Assembly (NCBI GenBank): GCA_022575985.1
Contig: JAKSXM010000132.1
Coordinates: 16,926,001 to 16,990,000 of the forward strand
Length of the DNA: 64,000 nucleotides
Source of the DNA: Anagrus nilaparvatae
Taxonomy: Eukaryota; Arthropoda; Insecta; Hymenoptera; Mymaridae
Direction: 5' to 3'
Position numbers and translations under genes: made by a program. Below, piece by piece: positions 41,101-48,639 of the stretch (the first letter of the stretch is position 1; each line of letters starts with the position of its first letter). The notes under the pieces are model-generated. The model worked only from the letters and a program-made list of their open reading frames with translations, did no database searches and had not been told where the DNA came from.

Positions 41101-42155
41101 TGGAATCAAATTTCTCATTCTTTATAACTATTGCCTTTATTTTACAACAGAAAAGAAAAAGAAAAAATTTATAATTAAAAAAATGAAATAAAAAAATATA
41201 ATCAGTAATAAAAAAATATACAAATATATATGGGTGATTCTTTTTCAGATACCCCAATCTCTGTCTGAAAATTGACGCATCACAGAAGGCTGGTAAAAGT
41301 CTCAAAATGATGAAAATGAGCGTAATTTTATTATTTCATTGGCATTTTATGGACCTTTATGATAAAATATCAATTTTAGAAACCCAAAAGGTAGTTAGTA
41401 GAAAATCAATGGTATGTTGATACGTTTATTTTTCAAAAAGGCTTAAAAGTGCTTTGTATAGTTTTTAAAAATTGTATAAAAAACGCCAACTTTGACTGGT
41501 AATATTTCCGGAACTACAGATGCAAATTAAAAAATTAAGAGTTCGAAATCATAGTAAAAAAAAAATCAATGTACTAAGTATGCAAAATTTCAGGGAATTA
41601 CATAAAAAAATTTACTACTTTAGGTTGCGCTAGAATTTTTTTGTTTTGGATCTGTTGTTTCAAAATTTTATAAAATTTAAGTTTTTTAAATTTCTTTAAA
41701 AACTACACAGCGTCATAACACTTTTTAAGAAACAAATTAACAAAATTTAAATGGTTACGAACTTTAAATTATTAACTTAACTCTCCTACATCATTATTAT
41801 TATTATTTATTATGCAATTAAAAAAAAAATTACTCCCAAATTTCGTCTATATAAGACATTTGCTGTCCATCTGTGATGAGTCAATATGGATGTCTGAGTC
41901 GAGAAAAACTCGCCCATATATATAATTAACAATATATAATATTATATTTATGTAGCTTTTAATCTCTTACCATATTGCAATTTTATTGTTAAGCATTGGA
42001 TGGCATGGAAATGGACTAACAGTATATTGTGCTGAATCCTCTAGTGAATTCGTATAATCAACAAATCGATTTTGTGTTGAAAAATTAGCCCATCTTTTTA
42101 ATGCTGTTACCTCTACCACCTCTGAATTAATGCCCAAAGGTTCCATTAGCCTCAT
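11085..42155 (-). CDS. Gdap2: GDAP2 homologue: macro domain plus CRAL-TRIO (Sec14) protein, 11 coding exons
   Basis: Joined exons on the minus strand: 42155-41971, 36657-36515, 35211-35079, 35001-34892, 30887-30648, 30381-30213, 14498-14345, 14019-13880, 13810-13756, 13497-13354, 11138-11085. They sum to 1527 nt (508 aa plus TAA) with every GT-AG junction in phase; human GDAP2 is about 497 aa. The N-terminal half (about residues 62-245) is a macro domain, with DAIVNSTNE, RAGPGLKKEI, CRTGE, VIIHTVGP and LLPLYFPRTL. The C-terminal part (about 330-495) is a CRAL-TRIO lipid-binding-type domain, with YERLLRRARSEDLSEI, GRPVVVFLGKWFPA, YVIAYFHT and HFYIVHPTFWTK. It ends in EYDMTINGLRYYQP, matching the family C-terminus. 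No signal peptide or membrane segment is seen, so it is presumably cytosolic or membrane-peripheral. In people GDAP2 loss causes a spinocerebellar ataxia; the molecular activity is unsettled. A TAA directly precedes the first ATG in frame, so translation begins at MRLMEPLG or at the inner MEPLG, which aligns with the vertebrate start. Confidence 0.95.
11139..13353 (-). other. GDAP2 intron 10 with a decayed foldback
   Basis: Intron of 2215 bp. GGTGCCTGA at 11449 mirrors TCAGGCAC near 12652. Inside, AATTACAAATTT-CGTCCTGT (about 11965-11993) and the hairpin around CAATTTTCAATAACC (12071) and GGTTATTGAAAATTG (12328) pair. These outline an old inverted-repeat element of about 1.2 kb. No ORF. Confidence 0.4.
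13354..13497 (-). CDS. Gdap2: GDAP2 coding exon 10 (end of CRAL-TRIO domain)
   Basis: Acceptor AAAATTAG, phase 0. Encodes MMTWWFTTFMAPAIKQKV, then HSLPGVEYLYDAMSPNQLEV and PAYVTEYDMT. It ends ACG|GTAATA, phase 0. Confidence 0.94.
13756..13810 (-). CDS. Gdap2: GDAP2 coding exon 9 (55-nt micro-exon)
   Basis: Acceptor TTTTTTTAG and donor AAG|GTAAAA. Encodes YKKNLKHFYIVHPTFWTK, matching the family run KYKRNLKAVYFVHPTF. It is bounded by introns of 69 and 258 bp. Confidence 0.94.
13880..14019 (-). CDS. Gdap2: GDAP2 coding exon 8 (CRAL-TRIO core)
   Basis: Acceptor TTTTTTTTAG and donor AA|GTAAGA. Encodes ALLYLIRLLDPIVKGDYV, then IAYFHTMTVNNNYPSLHWL and KEVYNVLPYK, the helix-strand core of the Sec14-like fold. 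Confidence 0.95.
14345..14498 (-). CDS. Gdap2: GDAP2 coding exon 7 (start of CRAL-TRIO domain)
   Basis: Acceptor TTTTTACAG|T completes CGT (Arg). The exon reads YERLLRRARSEDLSEISGIG, CLYQSGVDRQGRPVVVFLG and KWFPANNINFDK, ending at AAG|GTAATT (phase 0). It lies 15.7 kb downstream of exon 6. Confidence 0.95.
14499..19676 (-). other. GDAP2 intron 6, 3' part: no gene seen
   Basis: AT-rich sequence with decayed dispersed repeats. The stretch 17896-18080 (ATTTTAACCTACAATCCTTC, then GTGCCACTTTTGTCAAAAAG) is a diverged copy of 35537-35720. A poly-A run lies at 15265-15283. No coding evidence. Confidence 0.5.
19677..19720 (-). CDS. Gdap2: Candidate alternative first exon of GDAP2 (CRAL-TRIO-only isoform)
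   Basis: In GDAP2 intron 6, on the same strand, an isolated GC-rich stretch reads MVMIDMTDVVEDED from an ATG with purine at -3 and G at +4 (GGAATGG). It then gives CG at a consensus donor GTGCGT. The two spare bases CG are exactly what exon 6 leaves, so splicing to exon 7 gives Arg followed by YERLLRRARS. The predicted isoform is 196 aa (14 new residues plus residues 327-508) and lacks the macro domain. An in-frame TAG lies 15 bases upstream. A cassette exon is unlikely because joining from exon 6 would hit TAA at once. This is inference, with no transcript data. Confidence 0.55.
19741..20340 (-). promoter_or_regulatory. Possible internal promoter/5' UTR region for the short GDAP2 isoform
   Basis: Upstream of the candidate first exon the AT-rich intron carries scattered GC-rich words: TGACGTCG near 20256 (CRE-like), CTGCGCGAGAG near 20160 and ATGCGCGGG near 20302. 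On the minus strand TTTATATATTACCG and TTTATAAC near 20130-20155 are TATA-like. No start site can be fixed by eye, and such words may occur by chance. Confidence 0.2.
20341..22592. other. GDAP2 intron 6, AT-rich stretch without a gene
   Basis: Nothing supported by sequence. There are short T-rich and A-rich tracts and a GC-richer patch near 21420-21500 with no open frame of note. Confidence 0.5.
22593..23018. mobile_element. MITE, 426 bp, near-complete hairpin, TA target duplication
   Basis: TA|CACTGTAAAAAGTAACTTT mirrors AAAGTTACTTTTTACAGTG|TA. The whole body folds back through words such as CGAAAAATTAGTAAATTTTC. A sibling copy is at 44699-45125 and a shorter relative at 37295-37460. TA duplication and size fit a Tc1/mariner-type MITE. 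Confidence 0.8.
23019..25892. other. GDAP2 intron 6, middle part
   Basis: Apart from the open stretch at 23394-23579, nothing gene-like was seen. AT-rich, with many short homopolymer runs. Confidence 0.5.
23394..23579 (+). other. Unrecognised GC-richer open stretch (62 codons, no ATG)
   Basis: Between TAG at 23391 and TGA at 23580 the frame reads TGANKGKSLSLGNQIVTKLP, KGLLTLKININDLKKVLEPS and FPVPVTHKTFSKPFL. It has a more balanced composition than its surroundings and looks like a transposon coding remnant. I do not recognise the family. Confidence 0.25.
25893..26662. mobile_element. Decayed inverted-repeat element, about 770 bp
   Basis: TATTGGGGAAACTCTG at the left mirrors the right end CCCGAATTTCCCCAACAT. 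Inside, TGATCGATTTT (25936) mirrors ATCGATCAACA (26608). A second hairpin, ACAATGCGCAGAAAAC (26434) and CTTCTGCGCATTGCG (26490), lies in it. Its 88- and 83-codon frames overlap on opposite strands and look non-coding. Confidence 0.45.
27585..28865. mobile_element. Decayed foldback, about 1.3 kb
   Basis: TTGCCCAAAATAACCAAA (27587) mirrors TGTTTATTTTGGGTGCA (about 28846). CAATATGGCGAATTTC (27719) mirrors GAAATACGCCATATTG (28695). TACTGATCGAGC mirrors ACTGATCAGCAA. The arms are diverged by indels. The middle has TGTGTGTCTGTCACGCAC near 28045 and AACCACTGAACTAATTTTAA near 28093, motifs seen in many insect transposons. No transposase. Confidence 0.5.
29030..29890 (-). pseudogene. LINE reverse transcriptase 3' remnant (jockey/I type), frameshifted
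   Basis: Minus strand, from high to low coordinates. Box A is degraded to FNTLNHQKYG (about 29885-29855; the catalytic Asp is Asn). TQSIKLNNISNNQTNVKI and box B GVSQGKILGP follow, then FFIIYVNEIAAKFDLV in a shifted frame and YADDMIILCSG in another. After a stop comes the thumb run YYALFHSIANYGIVAWGGTY, then NQNKLILSLQNKLRKIL (about 29600-29485). The 3' end is a TAATAATAATAA tail at about 29055-29030. At least two frameshifts and several stops make it dead. It sits in GDAP2 intron 6 in the gene's own orientation. Confidence 0.75.
30213..30381 (-). CDS. Gdap2: GDAP2 coding exon 6 (inter-domain linker)
   Basis: Acceptor GTTAATTAG|TT gives VDSSVDLTSYLETSVNLGEH, then AFTQMQGDLDCQRLL and MVKNMQHNE. 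This corresponds to the human segment GVDLSFIGSHAFARMEGD. Donor CG|GTAAGA leaves phase 2. The polypyrimidine tract is weak, so the acceptor rests on phase and homology. Confidence 0.9.
30648..30887 (-). CDS. Gdap2: GDAP2 coding exon 5 (end of macro domain and linker)
   Basis: Acceptor TTTAATATAG|GA gives RTVRRFLEQYSDSINCVIF, followed by LLPLYFPRTLAEEEN and GEPQLPDRQIRI, a family-specific linker. It ends HALH with donor G|GTAAGA, phase 1. Confidence 0.94.
30888..34891 (-). other. GDAP2 intron 4: no gene, one clear hairpin
   Basis: 4004 bp, mostly AT-rich. The only clear structure is the hairpin 33291-33505. 34080-34250 is a decayed minus-oriented copy of the AACATGGAACATG dispersed repeat (TTATTCTAAGTCC, CCCTCTCTATGAACATGT). 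Confidence 0.5.
33291..33505. repeat. Hairpin with 45-bp arms
   Basis: CGCGTTTTATATGAGGTTT (about 33300) mirrors AACCCCATATAAAACGCG (about 33473). The arms span 33291-33336 and 33461-33505 with few mismatches and a loop of about 125 bases. Confidence 0.65.
34892..35001 (-). CDS. Gdap2: GDAP2 coding exon 4 (macro domain)
   Basis: Acceptor TTTTTTAG and donor A|GTACGT (phase 1). Encodes DVLQKARELGLRTIALPIIY, then SEQRNYPSEAGAHIAL. The GAHIAL-RTVRRFLE run across the junction to exon 5 matches the family. Confidence 0.93.
35079..35211 (-). CDS. Gdap2: GDAP2 coding exon 3 (macro domain)
   Basis: Acceptor TTTTACAG and donor TATAG|GTAAAT. Encodes CRTGELRVTDGHDLPSRV, then the conserved IIHTVGPFYNAKYQTAAEN and TLHCCYR. 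It joins exon 2 in phase to give Glu at the junction. Only 77 bp of intron separates it from exon 4. Confidence 0.94.
35537..35720. repeat. Dispersed repeat copy (partner at 17896-18080)
   Basis: Shares ATTTTAACCTACAATCCTTC and AGAAA, then GTGCCACTTTGATTAAAAG and TTATTATTC with 17896-18080, same orientation, diverged. Both lie in GDAP2 introns. Confidence 0.5.
36515..36657 (-). CDS. Gdap2: GDAP2 coding exon 2 (start of macro domain)
   Basis: Acceptor TTTTTATAG|G completes the Trp codon of exon 1. The exon reads TGDITMLQVDAIVNSTNETM, then NNPMCQRIFSRAGPGLKKEI, the macro-domain substrate-loop region. It ends at AAAG|GTATAA, phase 1. Confidence 0.93.
37295..37460. mobile_element. Short MITE, 166 bp, TA duplication
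   Basis: TA|CATTGTTAAAAGTGACTC mirrors GAGTTACTTTTAACAGAG|TA. The ends resemble CACTGTAAAAAGTAACTT of the 426-bp MITE, so it is a shortened relative. Confidence 0.55.
39628..39780 (+). repeat. Dispersed repeat, AACATGGAACATG family
   Basis: TGGAACATGTTTATAGGGA, then GGTCAAATGGGGCTTAAAAT, GGGACTTAGAATAATCCG, and the end TTCCATGCATTTAGGTTGTG followed by TTTACACAAACC. Same layout as 43139-43645 but without the minisatellite expansion. Confidence 0.6.
41971..42155 (-). CDS. Gdap2: GDAP2 coding exon 1 (residues 1-61)
   Basis: Opens MRLMEPLGINSEVVEV and ends NNKIAIW at donor TG|GTAAGA (phase 2). Human GDAP2 starts MDPLG, so the second in-frame ATG at 42146 is an equally likely start. CTAA stands between the ATG and an upstream acceptor TTTGTTACAG, which puts an in-frame stop just before the ATG. 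Confidence 0.9.
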
Positions 42156-42158
42156 TTA

Positions 42159-42175
42159 GCTGTAACAAAGAAATA
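42159..42175 (-). promoter_or_regulatory. Splice acceptor of a 5' UTR intron in front of GDAP2 exon 1
   Basis: On the minus strand TTTCTTTGTTACAG|CTAAATGAGG places a good acceptor four bases before the first ATG. The GDAP2 mRNA therefore probably starts in a non-coding exon at a coordinate above 42175, not identified here. Confidence 0.5.
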
Positions 42176-42416
42176 TATATATTTATTATATTTTTAATTA
42201 ATTTATTCATTTGTTTTATATATATATAATTTTATTATTTATAAAAATTTTATTTATATTCTCAAATAATAGGATTTTTTTTTAGTACACAGAATGTAAT
42301 ATTATTCTTATAAATATTTGATTTTTATCATATAAATCATGTATTAAATTCATGTATTGAATACAAATAGTCGTTTTTTTTTATTTTTCTTAAAAAACAA
42401 TACACATTATATTGCA

Positions 42417-42656
42417 TATATACACGGAGAAAAATAACTGTTAAAAATAACCAAAATTGCTGGTTATGTTTACATTATAAAGTTTTGTTATTTTCTGTTC
42501 AAATATTTTGTAAATATAACCATGTTTTTTGTTAGAATTACAATATTCTGACTTCATATTTGTAAAATTTACAAATTTTTTTTGTAATTAAAACTAACCT
42601 CGTTTTACTAAAATTAACCTTGTAAAATATACAAAATATTTTTTTCCGTGTATATA
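42417..42656. mobile_element. MITE with TACACGGAGAAAAA ends, 240 bp
   Basis: TATATACACGGAGAAAAATA mirrors TATTTTTTTCCGTGTATATA. A sibling of 146 bp is at 42950-43095 and a single end (TATACACGGAGTAATTTTTT) at about 45467. It lies 0.3 kb upstream of the GDAP2 start. Confidence 0.7.
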
Positions 42657-42659
42657 CTA

Positions 42660-42715
42660 AGGGGCTCCGCCCCCTGCACGCTTTGCGCGCCAACCCCCGT
42701 AGGGTGATTGAGTTA
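42660..42715. other. GC-rich patch upstream of GDAP2
   Basis: GGGGCTCCGCCCCCTGCACG and CTTTGCGCGCCAACCCCCG, with a GGGGC/GCCCC palindrome, in otherwise very AT-rich DNA between two MITEs. It could be part of a repeat or hold GDAP2 promoter sequence; neither can be shown. Confidence 0.3.
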
Positions 42716-42949
42716 ATGTGATTCGTGACATAATTTCGCAAAGGTTTATGGAACTTTTGTAAAGTTTTAAATATAATATTGTATTATGAATAAGGTAGCA
42801 TAATTTTTATTAAATAAAATCAATATTTTTTGTTTATAAAATGATGCACAATAAATTATGTAAATATAATATTCATATAATCTTGTATAAATTTATATTA
42901 ATTAAAAATTTATTTTTATCAGTATATAATTTTTTATTTAAATAAATAT

Positions 42950-43095
42950 TACACGGAGAAGAATATTTTGTATATTTATTACTTAAGGGTACTTAAGAAC
43001 AACAATTTTTAATTTTAATTGCAATTCTCGAGGCAATTCTAATCATAACTAACTAGCGATTTCGTTTATGTTTAACAATTATTTTTCTCCGTGTA
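42950..43095. mobile_element. MITE with TACACGGAGAA ends, 146 bp
   Basis: TTACACGGAGAAGAATA mirrors TTATTTTTCTCCGTGTAG. Shorter sibling of 42417-42656. Confidence 0.65.
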
Positions 43096-43138
43096 GTTGC
43101 AAAAAATACATATTTCTATTTCTATTTTTTCTATTTTA

Positions 43139-43645
43139 ACATGGAACATGTTTATAGGGAGGGGGTACTTCGGAATTTGAAATTTAAGGGGGGGGTCAAA
43201 TTTGTCCCATTTAAGGGGGGGGGGGTCAAATATGTCCCATTTAAGGGGGGTAGTCAAATTTGTCCCATTTAAGGGGAGGGGGTCAAATATGTCCCATTTG
43301 AGGGGGGTAGTCAAATTTGTCCCATTTAAGGGGGGTAGTCAAATTTGTCCCATTTAAGGGGGGGTCAAATTTGTCCCATTTAAGGGGGGGGGTCAAATGG
43401 GACTTAGAATAATTTGGGTTTAGGGACTTAGAAAATTTTTTTGATTTAGGGACCTAGAATAATACGCGTTTAGGAAATCATAATAGTTTGAGTTTAGAAT
43501 CTTAACATTTAGTAAAGGTGATAATTACAAATTATAAAAATAGGAAATTGTATTTTTTTTGTGTGTCTATGCTGTAAGATTACAGATGTAAATGTAAGTA
43601 AACATGTTCCATGCATTTTGGTTGTGTGTACACAAACCGGTTATA
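43139..43645 (+). repeat. Dispersed repeat of the AACATGGAACATG family with expanded minisatellite
   Basis: Starts AACATGGAACATGTTTATAG, then GGAGGGGG, then the G-rich minisatellite (43182-43400), then GGGACTTAGAA-type words repeated, and ends AACATGTTCCATGCATTTTG followed by GTTGTGTGTACACAAACC. Reverse-oriented relatives are at 45815-46100 and 48640-48845. Confidence 0.65.
43182..43400 (+). repeat. G-rich minisatellite, about 8 units of about 29 bp
   Basis: The unit is GTCAAATTTGTCCCATTTAA followed by 4-13 Gs, sometimes with TA before the next unit. The G-runs (at least eight, most of five or more Gs) all lie on the plus strand. Confidence 0.9.
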
Positions 43646-43909
43646 AGTTTTTTTGAGTTAATTTCAATATGATTTGTAAGATTATAAAAATATATGTAAA
43701 TTATATATTGTGAATTAATTCCAAGGTCAAAGTAATCCAGGAGATTAAGATGATGAAAAAAATGACTAGAGAATGTAACAAAACATGAATAACATTAATG
43801 ATTAATAATAATAATTTAATTTGTTTTTTATTTTTACTTTTGTTTCCGCCTTAATTAATTTATAATCATTAAAATAATAGTGTTATTCATTGATGTTTTG
43901 CGAGAATTG

Positions 43910-44185
43910 TCCTTGGTCTCATGCGAGAGGTAAATCATTTTGGGTAAGAGGTCTTTTGCAATAGCGACTGCTTGAGCTAAAACGACCATTTTGGCCTAAA
44001 AATAAGGACTATTTTGTGGATAAGAGGTATTATATCATAGTTATTTTAGGAGCCAAAAGGACCACTTTGTCCATAAAAAAACAATTTTGGGTAAGAGGTT
44101 TTATAAAACAGTAATAGCTTAGTCCAAAAAGTCCAGTTTGGCCCAAAAAGACCATTTTGTCCCAAAGGTCTCACGCGACAGCGGT
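43910..44185 (+). repeat. Decayed tandem repeat
   Basis: Phrases such as CATTTTGGGTAAGAGGTC, GACCATTTTGGCC, CCACTTTGTCC, AATTTTGGGTAAGAGGTTTT and GACCATTTTGTCCC recur several times over 275 bp, with degraded spacing of very roughly 75-100 bases. No ORF. Confidence 0.45.
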
Positions 44186-44698
44186 GGCAGCTTTTATAAC
44201 TTTTAATACATAGAGATATGTTAGCCTGACATTTTTTGTGGCAATTAAAAATAAAAATTTTTTTTATTTTCGGATACCGGGTAAAGTTTGTTAAAGTATG
44301 TAGAAATAAATTAAGAATAAATTAAAAATAAGTGCGGTAGGTATAGCGCTAAAACTTAAAAATTACTAAACATATCATTAAAAAAAACTCATAACGTGTT
44401 TGCATGTTACCACAAACAACGAGTATGGACCATGTTGACCTATTACAATTCCATACTAAACTAAATTCTAAACCAAAATTATTATTAAATTAGTGATTTG
44501 AGCCCACTTTTTTCTCTAATAATGTCAATTTTTCACCCTTCGATTATTATTTTTATTATTATTTAGTTTAATTGCCATGACAAAATTAGTACACTCTTTT
44601 ACAAGTAAGTCATAAAAAGAAAGAAAAAATAAATATGTTTACAGTTTACAATAAAATTTTGAGTATAAATTATGAAAAGAATAATTTATCAGAATATA

Positions 44699-45125
44699 CA
44701 CTGTAAAAGGTAACTTTCTTATATTAACAAAAAAATTAGAACATTTTCGAAAAATTAGTAAATTTCCGAAAAAATTTGTAAATATTCGAAAAAAATCGTA
44801 AATTTACTGAATTTAGTATATTAACTAAAAATTCGAGTATTCATGATTTTTTTTTGTGAATTCGCAAGAAAAATTGATAATTTACAATTTTTTTTTGAAA
44901 ATTTACAAAAATTTGTTGTAAATTTCCGAAAAATAGTTGTGAATTTACAAATTTTTTCGTAAAATCACAAAAAAAAATCGAGAATTCTCGAATTTTTCGA
45001 TAATATACTAAATTTAGTAAATTTACGATTTTTATCGAATATTTATAAAATTTTTTGAAAATTCACTAATTTTTCGAGAAAATTTTATTTTTTTTGTAAA
45101 TCTAAGTAAGTTTCTTTTCACAGTA
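44699..45125. mobile_element. MITE, 427 bp, sibling of 22593-23018
   Basis: TA|CACTGTAAAAGGTAACTTT at the left and TTTCTTTTCACAGTA|TA at the right. The interior matches the sibling (CGAAAAATTAGTAAATTTCC and similar runs). TA target duplication. Confidence 0.8.
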
Positions 45126-45814
45126 TAACACAAACAGATATTTGGAGTTTATTTTACAAAAAAAAATGTTATTTCAACCACAATTTGCCTTTAATAATTA
45201 AATTGATAAGTATCTAAAAAGATAACAAGTCAAAATACAACTAGTTAATAATTGATAATTAATTTGTCATACAAGTCAACACTATATATAATATGGCGTC
45301 AATAGAATCATTAGTATAAATATAATAGAAAATAAATCAATAGAAAATAAACAATTTACATTATTAAAATTAATATAGTGTCAATAAATTAATATATATT
45401 ATCTAAATTAAAGAGACATGATTTCATATACTTTTCTTGAACTGATAGAATCATGGTAGATCACGTATACACGGAGTAATTTTTTGTGTAAACACCACCT
45501 AAATGCATGGAACATGTTTACTATAGTAAAGTTCTTAATTGCAGCAAGAAAAACCACTTGTTTTTTTGCAAACGTAGTTTGGTTTTAACCAAACCAAGTC
45601 TAATTAATTAATTACCTCCGATTTAACACTGTTAACTTTTAATATTAAATAAAAATATTTGATTTTTGAGCTAACAATTATTTGCTTTATTTTTTCAATA
45701 AATTGCCCACGTTTCGAAGACTTTCAGTCTTCATTATCAAGGCCAAAAATTTACAATATTTTACAATTTTATAAAGAAAAAAATGTATAACCAGTTTGTG
45801 TAACTACACAACCA

Positions 45815-46100
45815 ACGAGCATGGAACATGTTTACTCATAACAGTAATAAATCCAAAAACCGAAATTACAATAATTTCTGAAATATAAACTATCCTAAGT
45901 CCATAAACATAAAGTATTCTAAGTTGTTGTTGTTATCAGGGCCTGATCAGGTCTTGACTCCGACTTCAAATTATTCTAAGTCCCTAACTCGAAAATATTC
46001 TAAGTCCATTTCACCCCCCTCCCTAAAAACGTCACTTTTTCACCCCCCCTGCCGAACCAAACTTTTTCAAATACCCCATCCAATGAACATGTTCCATGTT
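45815..46100 (-). repeat. Dispersed repeat of the AACATGGAACATG family, reverse copy
   Basis: Contains TGGAACATGTTTACTCATA, repeated TATTCTAAGTCC words, C-rich runs (TTTCACCCCCCTCCCT) and the end AATGAACATGTTCCATGTT. C-runs on the plus strand correspond to the G-runs of the copy at 43139. Confidence 0.55.
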
Positions 46101-46155
46101 AAAATTTTGTTTTCAAATCTTATCCAACAAAAAGAATTTTTTTTTAAATCGTATA

Positions 46156-48564
46156 TGAGTCATTCTGGATACCGTGTCATGGCCTTGCCAGGTCAGGTCT
46201 CCCGATCGGGCTGATTTTTTCACCACTTTTTTATGTATACAAAATATGTTTCCTGTGAAATTTTCAGCCCGCTAGGCGCTCAGGAACCCGAGTTATACCC
46301 AAAAGAAGCTTTTTAGATTTCTTCGGTTTTTTCAAAAAAAAAAAAAATTTTTTTTTTTTTTTAATTTTTAAAATCGACTAGATGACTAAAAAAAATAGTA
46401 CCCAGACATAAAAAAATGTAAAAATTCCCGCTGAATCCGAATTTGAGGTCAGTTTTTTGAAATTTTGCCCCTGGGCGGCTCAAACTGCTTTTTTCGGCTT
46501 AGAGCGGGAGATTTTGAACTGCCCAAATTCAACAACTTTTATCAGGCTCAAACCTGGATAGAATTGGTCTAAATACTATATACTTTGATGTAAATGTCGC
46601 TGGGTGGTTATATGCCCTTTAAAAAGTGTCAGAAGCATAATAATGGCTTTTTTAAATCAAATTTTAGCTTAGAGCGGGAGATTTTGAACTGCCCAAATTC
46701 AACAACTTTTATCAGGCTCAAACCTGGATAGAATTGGTCTAAATACTATATACTTTGATGTAAATGTCGCTGGGTGGTTATATGCCCTTTAAAAAGTGTC
46801 AGAAGCATAATAATGGCTTTTTTAAATCAAATTTTAGCTTAGAGCGGGAGATTTTGAACTGCCCAAATTCAACAACTTTTATCAGGCTCAAACCTGGATA
46901 GAATTGGTCTAAATACTATATACTTTGATGTAAATGTCGCTGGGTGGTTATATGCCCTTTAAAAAGTGTCAGAAGCATAATAATGGCTTTTTTAAATCAA
47001 ATTTTAACATTTAAATCACATTTTTTAAGCGCCTTATAGTATTTTTTAATTATATTTGTACTCAAATGACTTTTTTATGCTTTCTATACATAAACTTGAT
47101 ATTTTTCAATGATTTTCAGTCCATTAATTCACGCGTCTCCAATAAAATGCGTATCTATGCGTATTTCATTGAAAATTAAAATTTGAAAAAATTGACACTT
47201 AAACAGTTAAACCTCACAAAGTAACCAAAAAACTTCTGGTTGGTCTCATTTTTTTGGTGTAAGTATCTCCTTTCAAATGCCGTAAGCCGCAATTTTTTAT
47301 CACTATTTTGTTATCAATGTAGCCAATTAACCAAATGGCCATTTTTGGCTAAAAATGACCAATTTTTAAATTGCTGCCAAATTCGTAATTTTTGACAAAA
47401 AAGGGTTTTATATGTCTCAAAAATTTTCTTTAAGCTTCCGGTTTCCAAAAATTCTTTACTTGTCTCATTTTCTTGAGTCGTTTTTAAGATATGGTTCTTC
47501 AAAGTTAACATTAAAAATGAACTTTTTTAAAAAATCATAACATTGAGACCCCGACTTCAAATTATCATATCTGATTAACAAATGACTAAAAAAGGTAGAG
47601 TAAAGAATTTTTGGAAATTTGAAGCTTGTGGGAATATTTTGAGACAAATAAAATCCTTTTTTGTCAAAAATTACGAATTTGGCAGCAATTTAAAAATTGG
47701 TCATTTTTAACCAAAAATGGAAATTTGATTAATTGGCTACATTGATAAGAAAATTAGTGATAAAAAATTGCGGCTTACGGCGTTTGAAAGGGAATACTTA
47801 CACCAAAAAAATGAGACCAACCAGAAGTGTTTTGGTTAACTTGTGAGGTTTAAGCGTTTCATTGAAAATTGACAAAAAACCCTATTTTATATTTTACGCA
47901 TAGGTACGCATTTTATTGGAGACGCGTGAATTAATGGACTGAAAATCATTGAAAAATATCAAGTTTATGTATAGAAAGCATAAAAAAGTCATTTGAGTAC
48001 AAATATAATTAAAAAATACTATAAGGCGCTTAAAAAATGTGATTTTAATGTTAAAATTTGATTTAAAAAAGCCATTATTATGCTTCTGACACTTTTTAAA
48101 GGGCATATAACCACCCAGCGACATTTACCACATCAAAGTATATAGTATTTAGACCAATTCTATCCAGGTTTGAGCCTGATAAAAGTTGTTGAATTTGGGC
48201 AGTTCAAAATCTCCCGCTCTAAGCCGAAAAAAGCAGTTTGAGCCGCCCAGGGGCAAAATTTCAAAAAACTGACCTCAAATTCGGATTCAGCGGGAATTTT
48301 TACATTTTTTTATGTCTGGGTACTATTTTTTTTAGTCATCTAGTCGATTTTAAAAATTAAAAAAAAAAAAAAATTTTTTTTTTTTTGAAAAAACCGAAGA
48401 AATCTAAAAAGCTTCTTCTGGGTATAACTCGGGTTCCTGAGCGCCTAGCGGGCTGAAAATTTCACAGAAAACATATTTTGTATACATAAAAAAGTGGTGA
48501 ACAAATCAGCCCGATCGGGAGACCTGACCTGGCAAGGCCATGACACGGTATCCAGAATGACTCA
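46156..48564. mobile_element. 2.4-kb foldback element with TA target duplication
   Basis: TA|TGAGTCATTCTGGATACCG at the left mirrors CGGTATCCAGAATGACTCA|TA at the right, and pairing runs inward almost to the centre near 47530-47550. Landmarks on both arms are CTCCCGATCGGGCTGAT, GCCCGCTAGGCGCTCAGG, CTTAGAGCGGGAGATTTT, CACGCGTCTCCAATAAAAT and CGTAAGCCGCAATTTTTTATC. No transposase is encoded. The short frames inside are mirror artefacts. A diverged relative of its centre lies at 61320-61780. Confidence 0.85.
46501..47006. repeat. Three tandem copies of a 170-bp block in one arm of the foldback
   Basis: AGAGCGGGAGATTTTGAACT starts at 46501, 46671 and 46841, exactly 170 bases apart, and the copies look identical. 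The opposite arm has the block once (about 48050-48220). Confidence 0.95.
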
Positions 48565-48639
48565 TATTTAGAAGTCGATTTTTAAAACTTTTCTATTTTC
48601 CATTACAGCCGTTATGAGTTTAATTTTATTTAATTAATT

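Larger units (their letters stand above)
36658..41970 (-). other. GDAP2 intron 1
   Basis: 5313 bp. It contains a possible element 37156-38056 (TAGAGTGAAGT at the left mirrors ACTCCACTCTA at the right), which encloses the small MITE 37295-37460. A diverged dispersed repeat lies at 39628-39780. No coding evidence elsewhere. Confidence 0.5.

Noticed and set aside
41060..41305. 81-codon ORF, minus strand
   Set aside because: Located in GDAP2 intron 1; hydrophobic low-complexity Phe/Tyr-rich translation without family resemblance.
43072..43314. 80-codon ORF with repeated PLKWDKFDPP units, minus strand
   Set aside because: Translation of the G-rich minisatellite; unit lengths vary out of frame, so coding is unlikely.
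43182..43400. Possible CRISPR-like regular repeat
   Set aside because: The units are contiguous and have no unique spacers; it is a minisatellite in eukaryotic DNA.
45924..46214. 96-codon ORF
   Set aside because: Crosses a dispersed repeat and the start of the 2.4-kb foldback; no conserved motif.
47894..48124. 76-codon ORF, minus strand
   Set aside because: Lies in the arm of the 2.4-kb foldback and has no codon character; repeat sequence read by chance.
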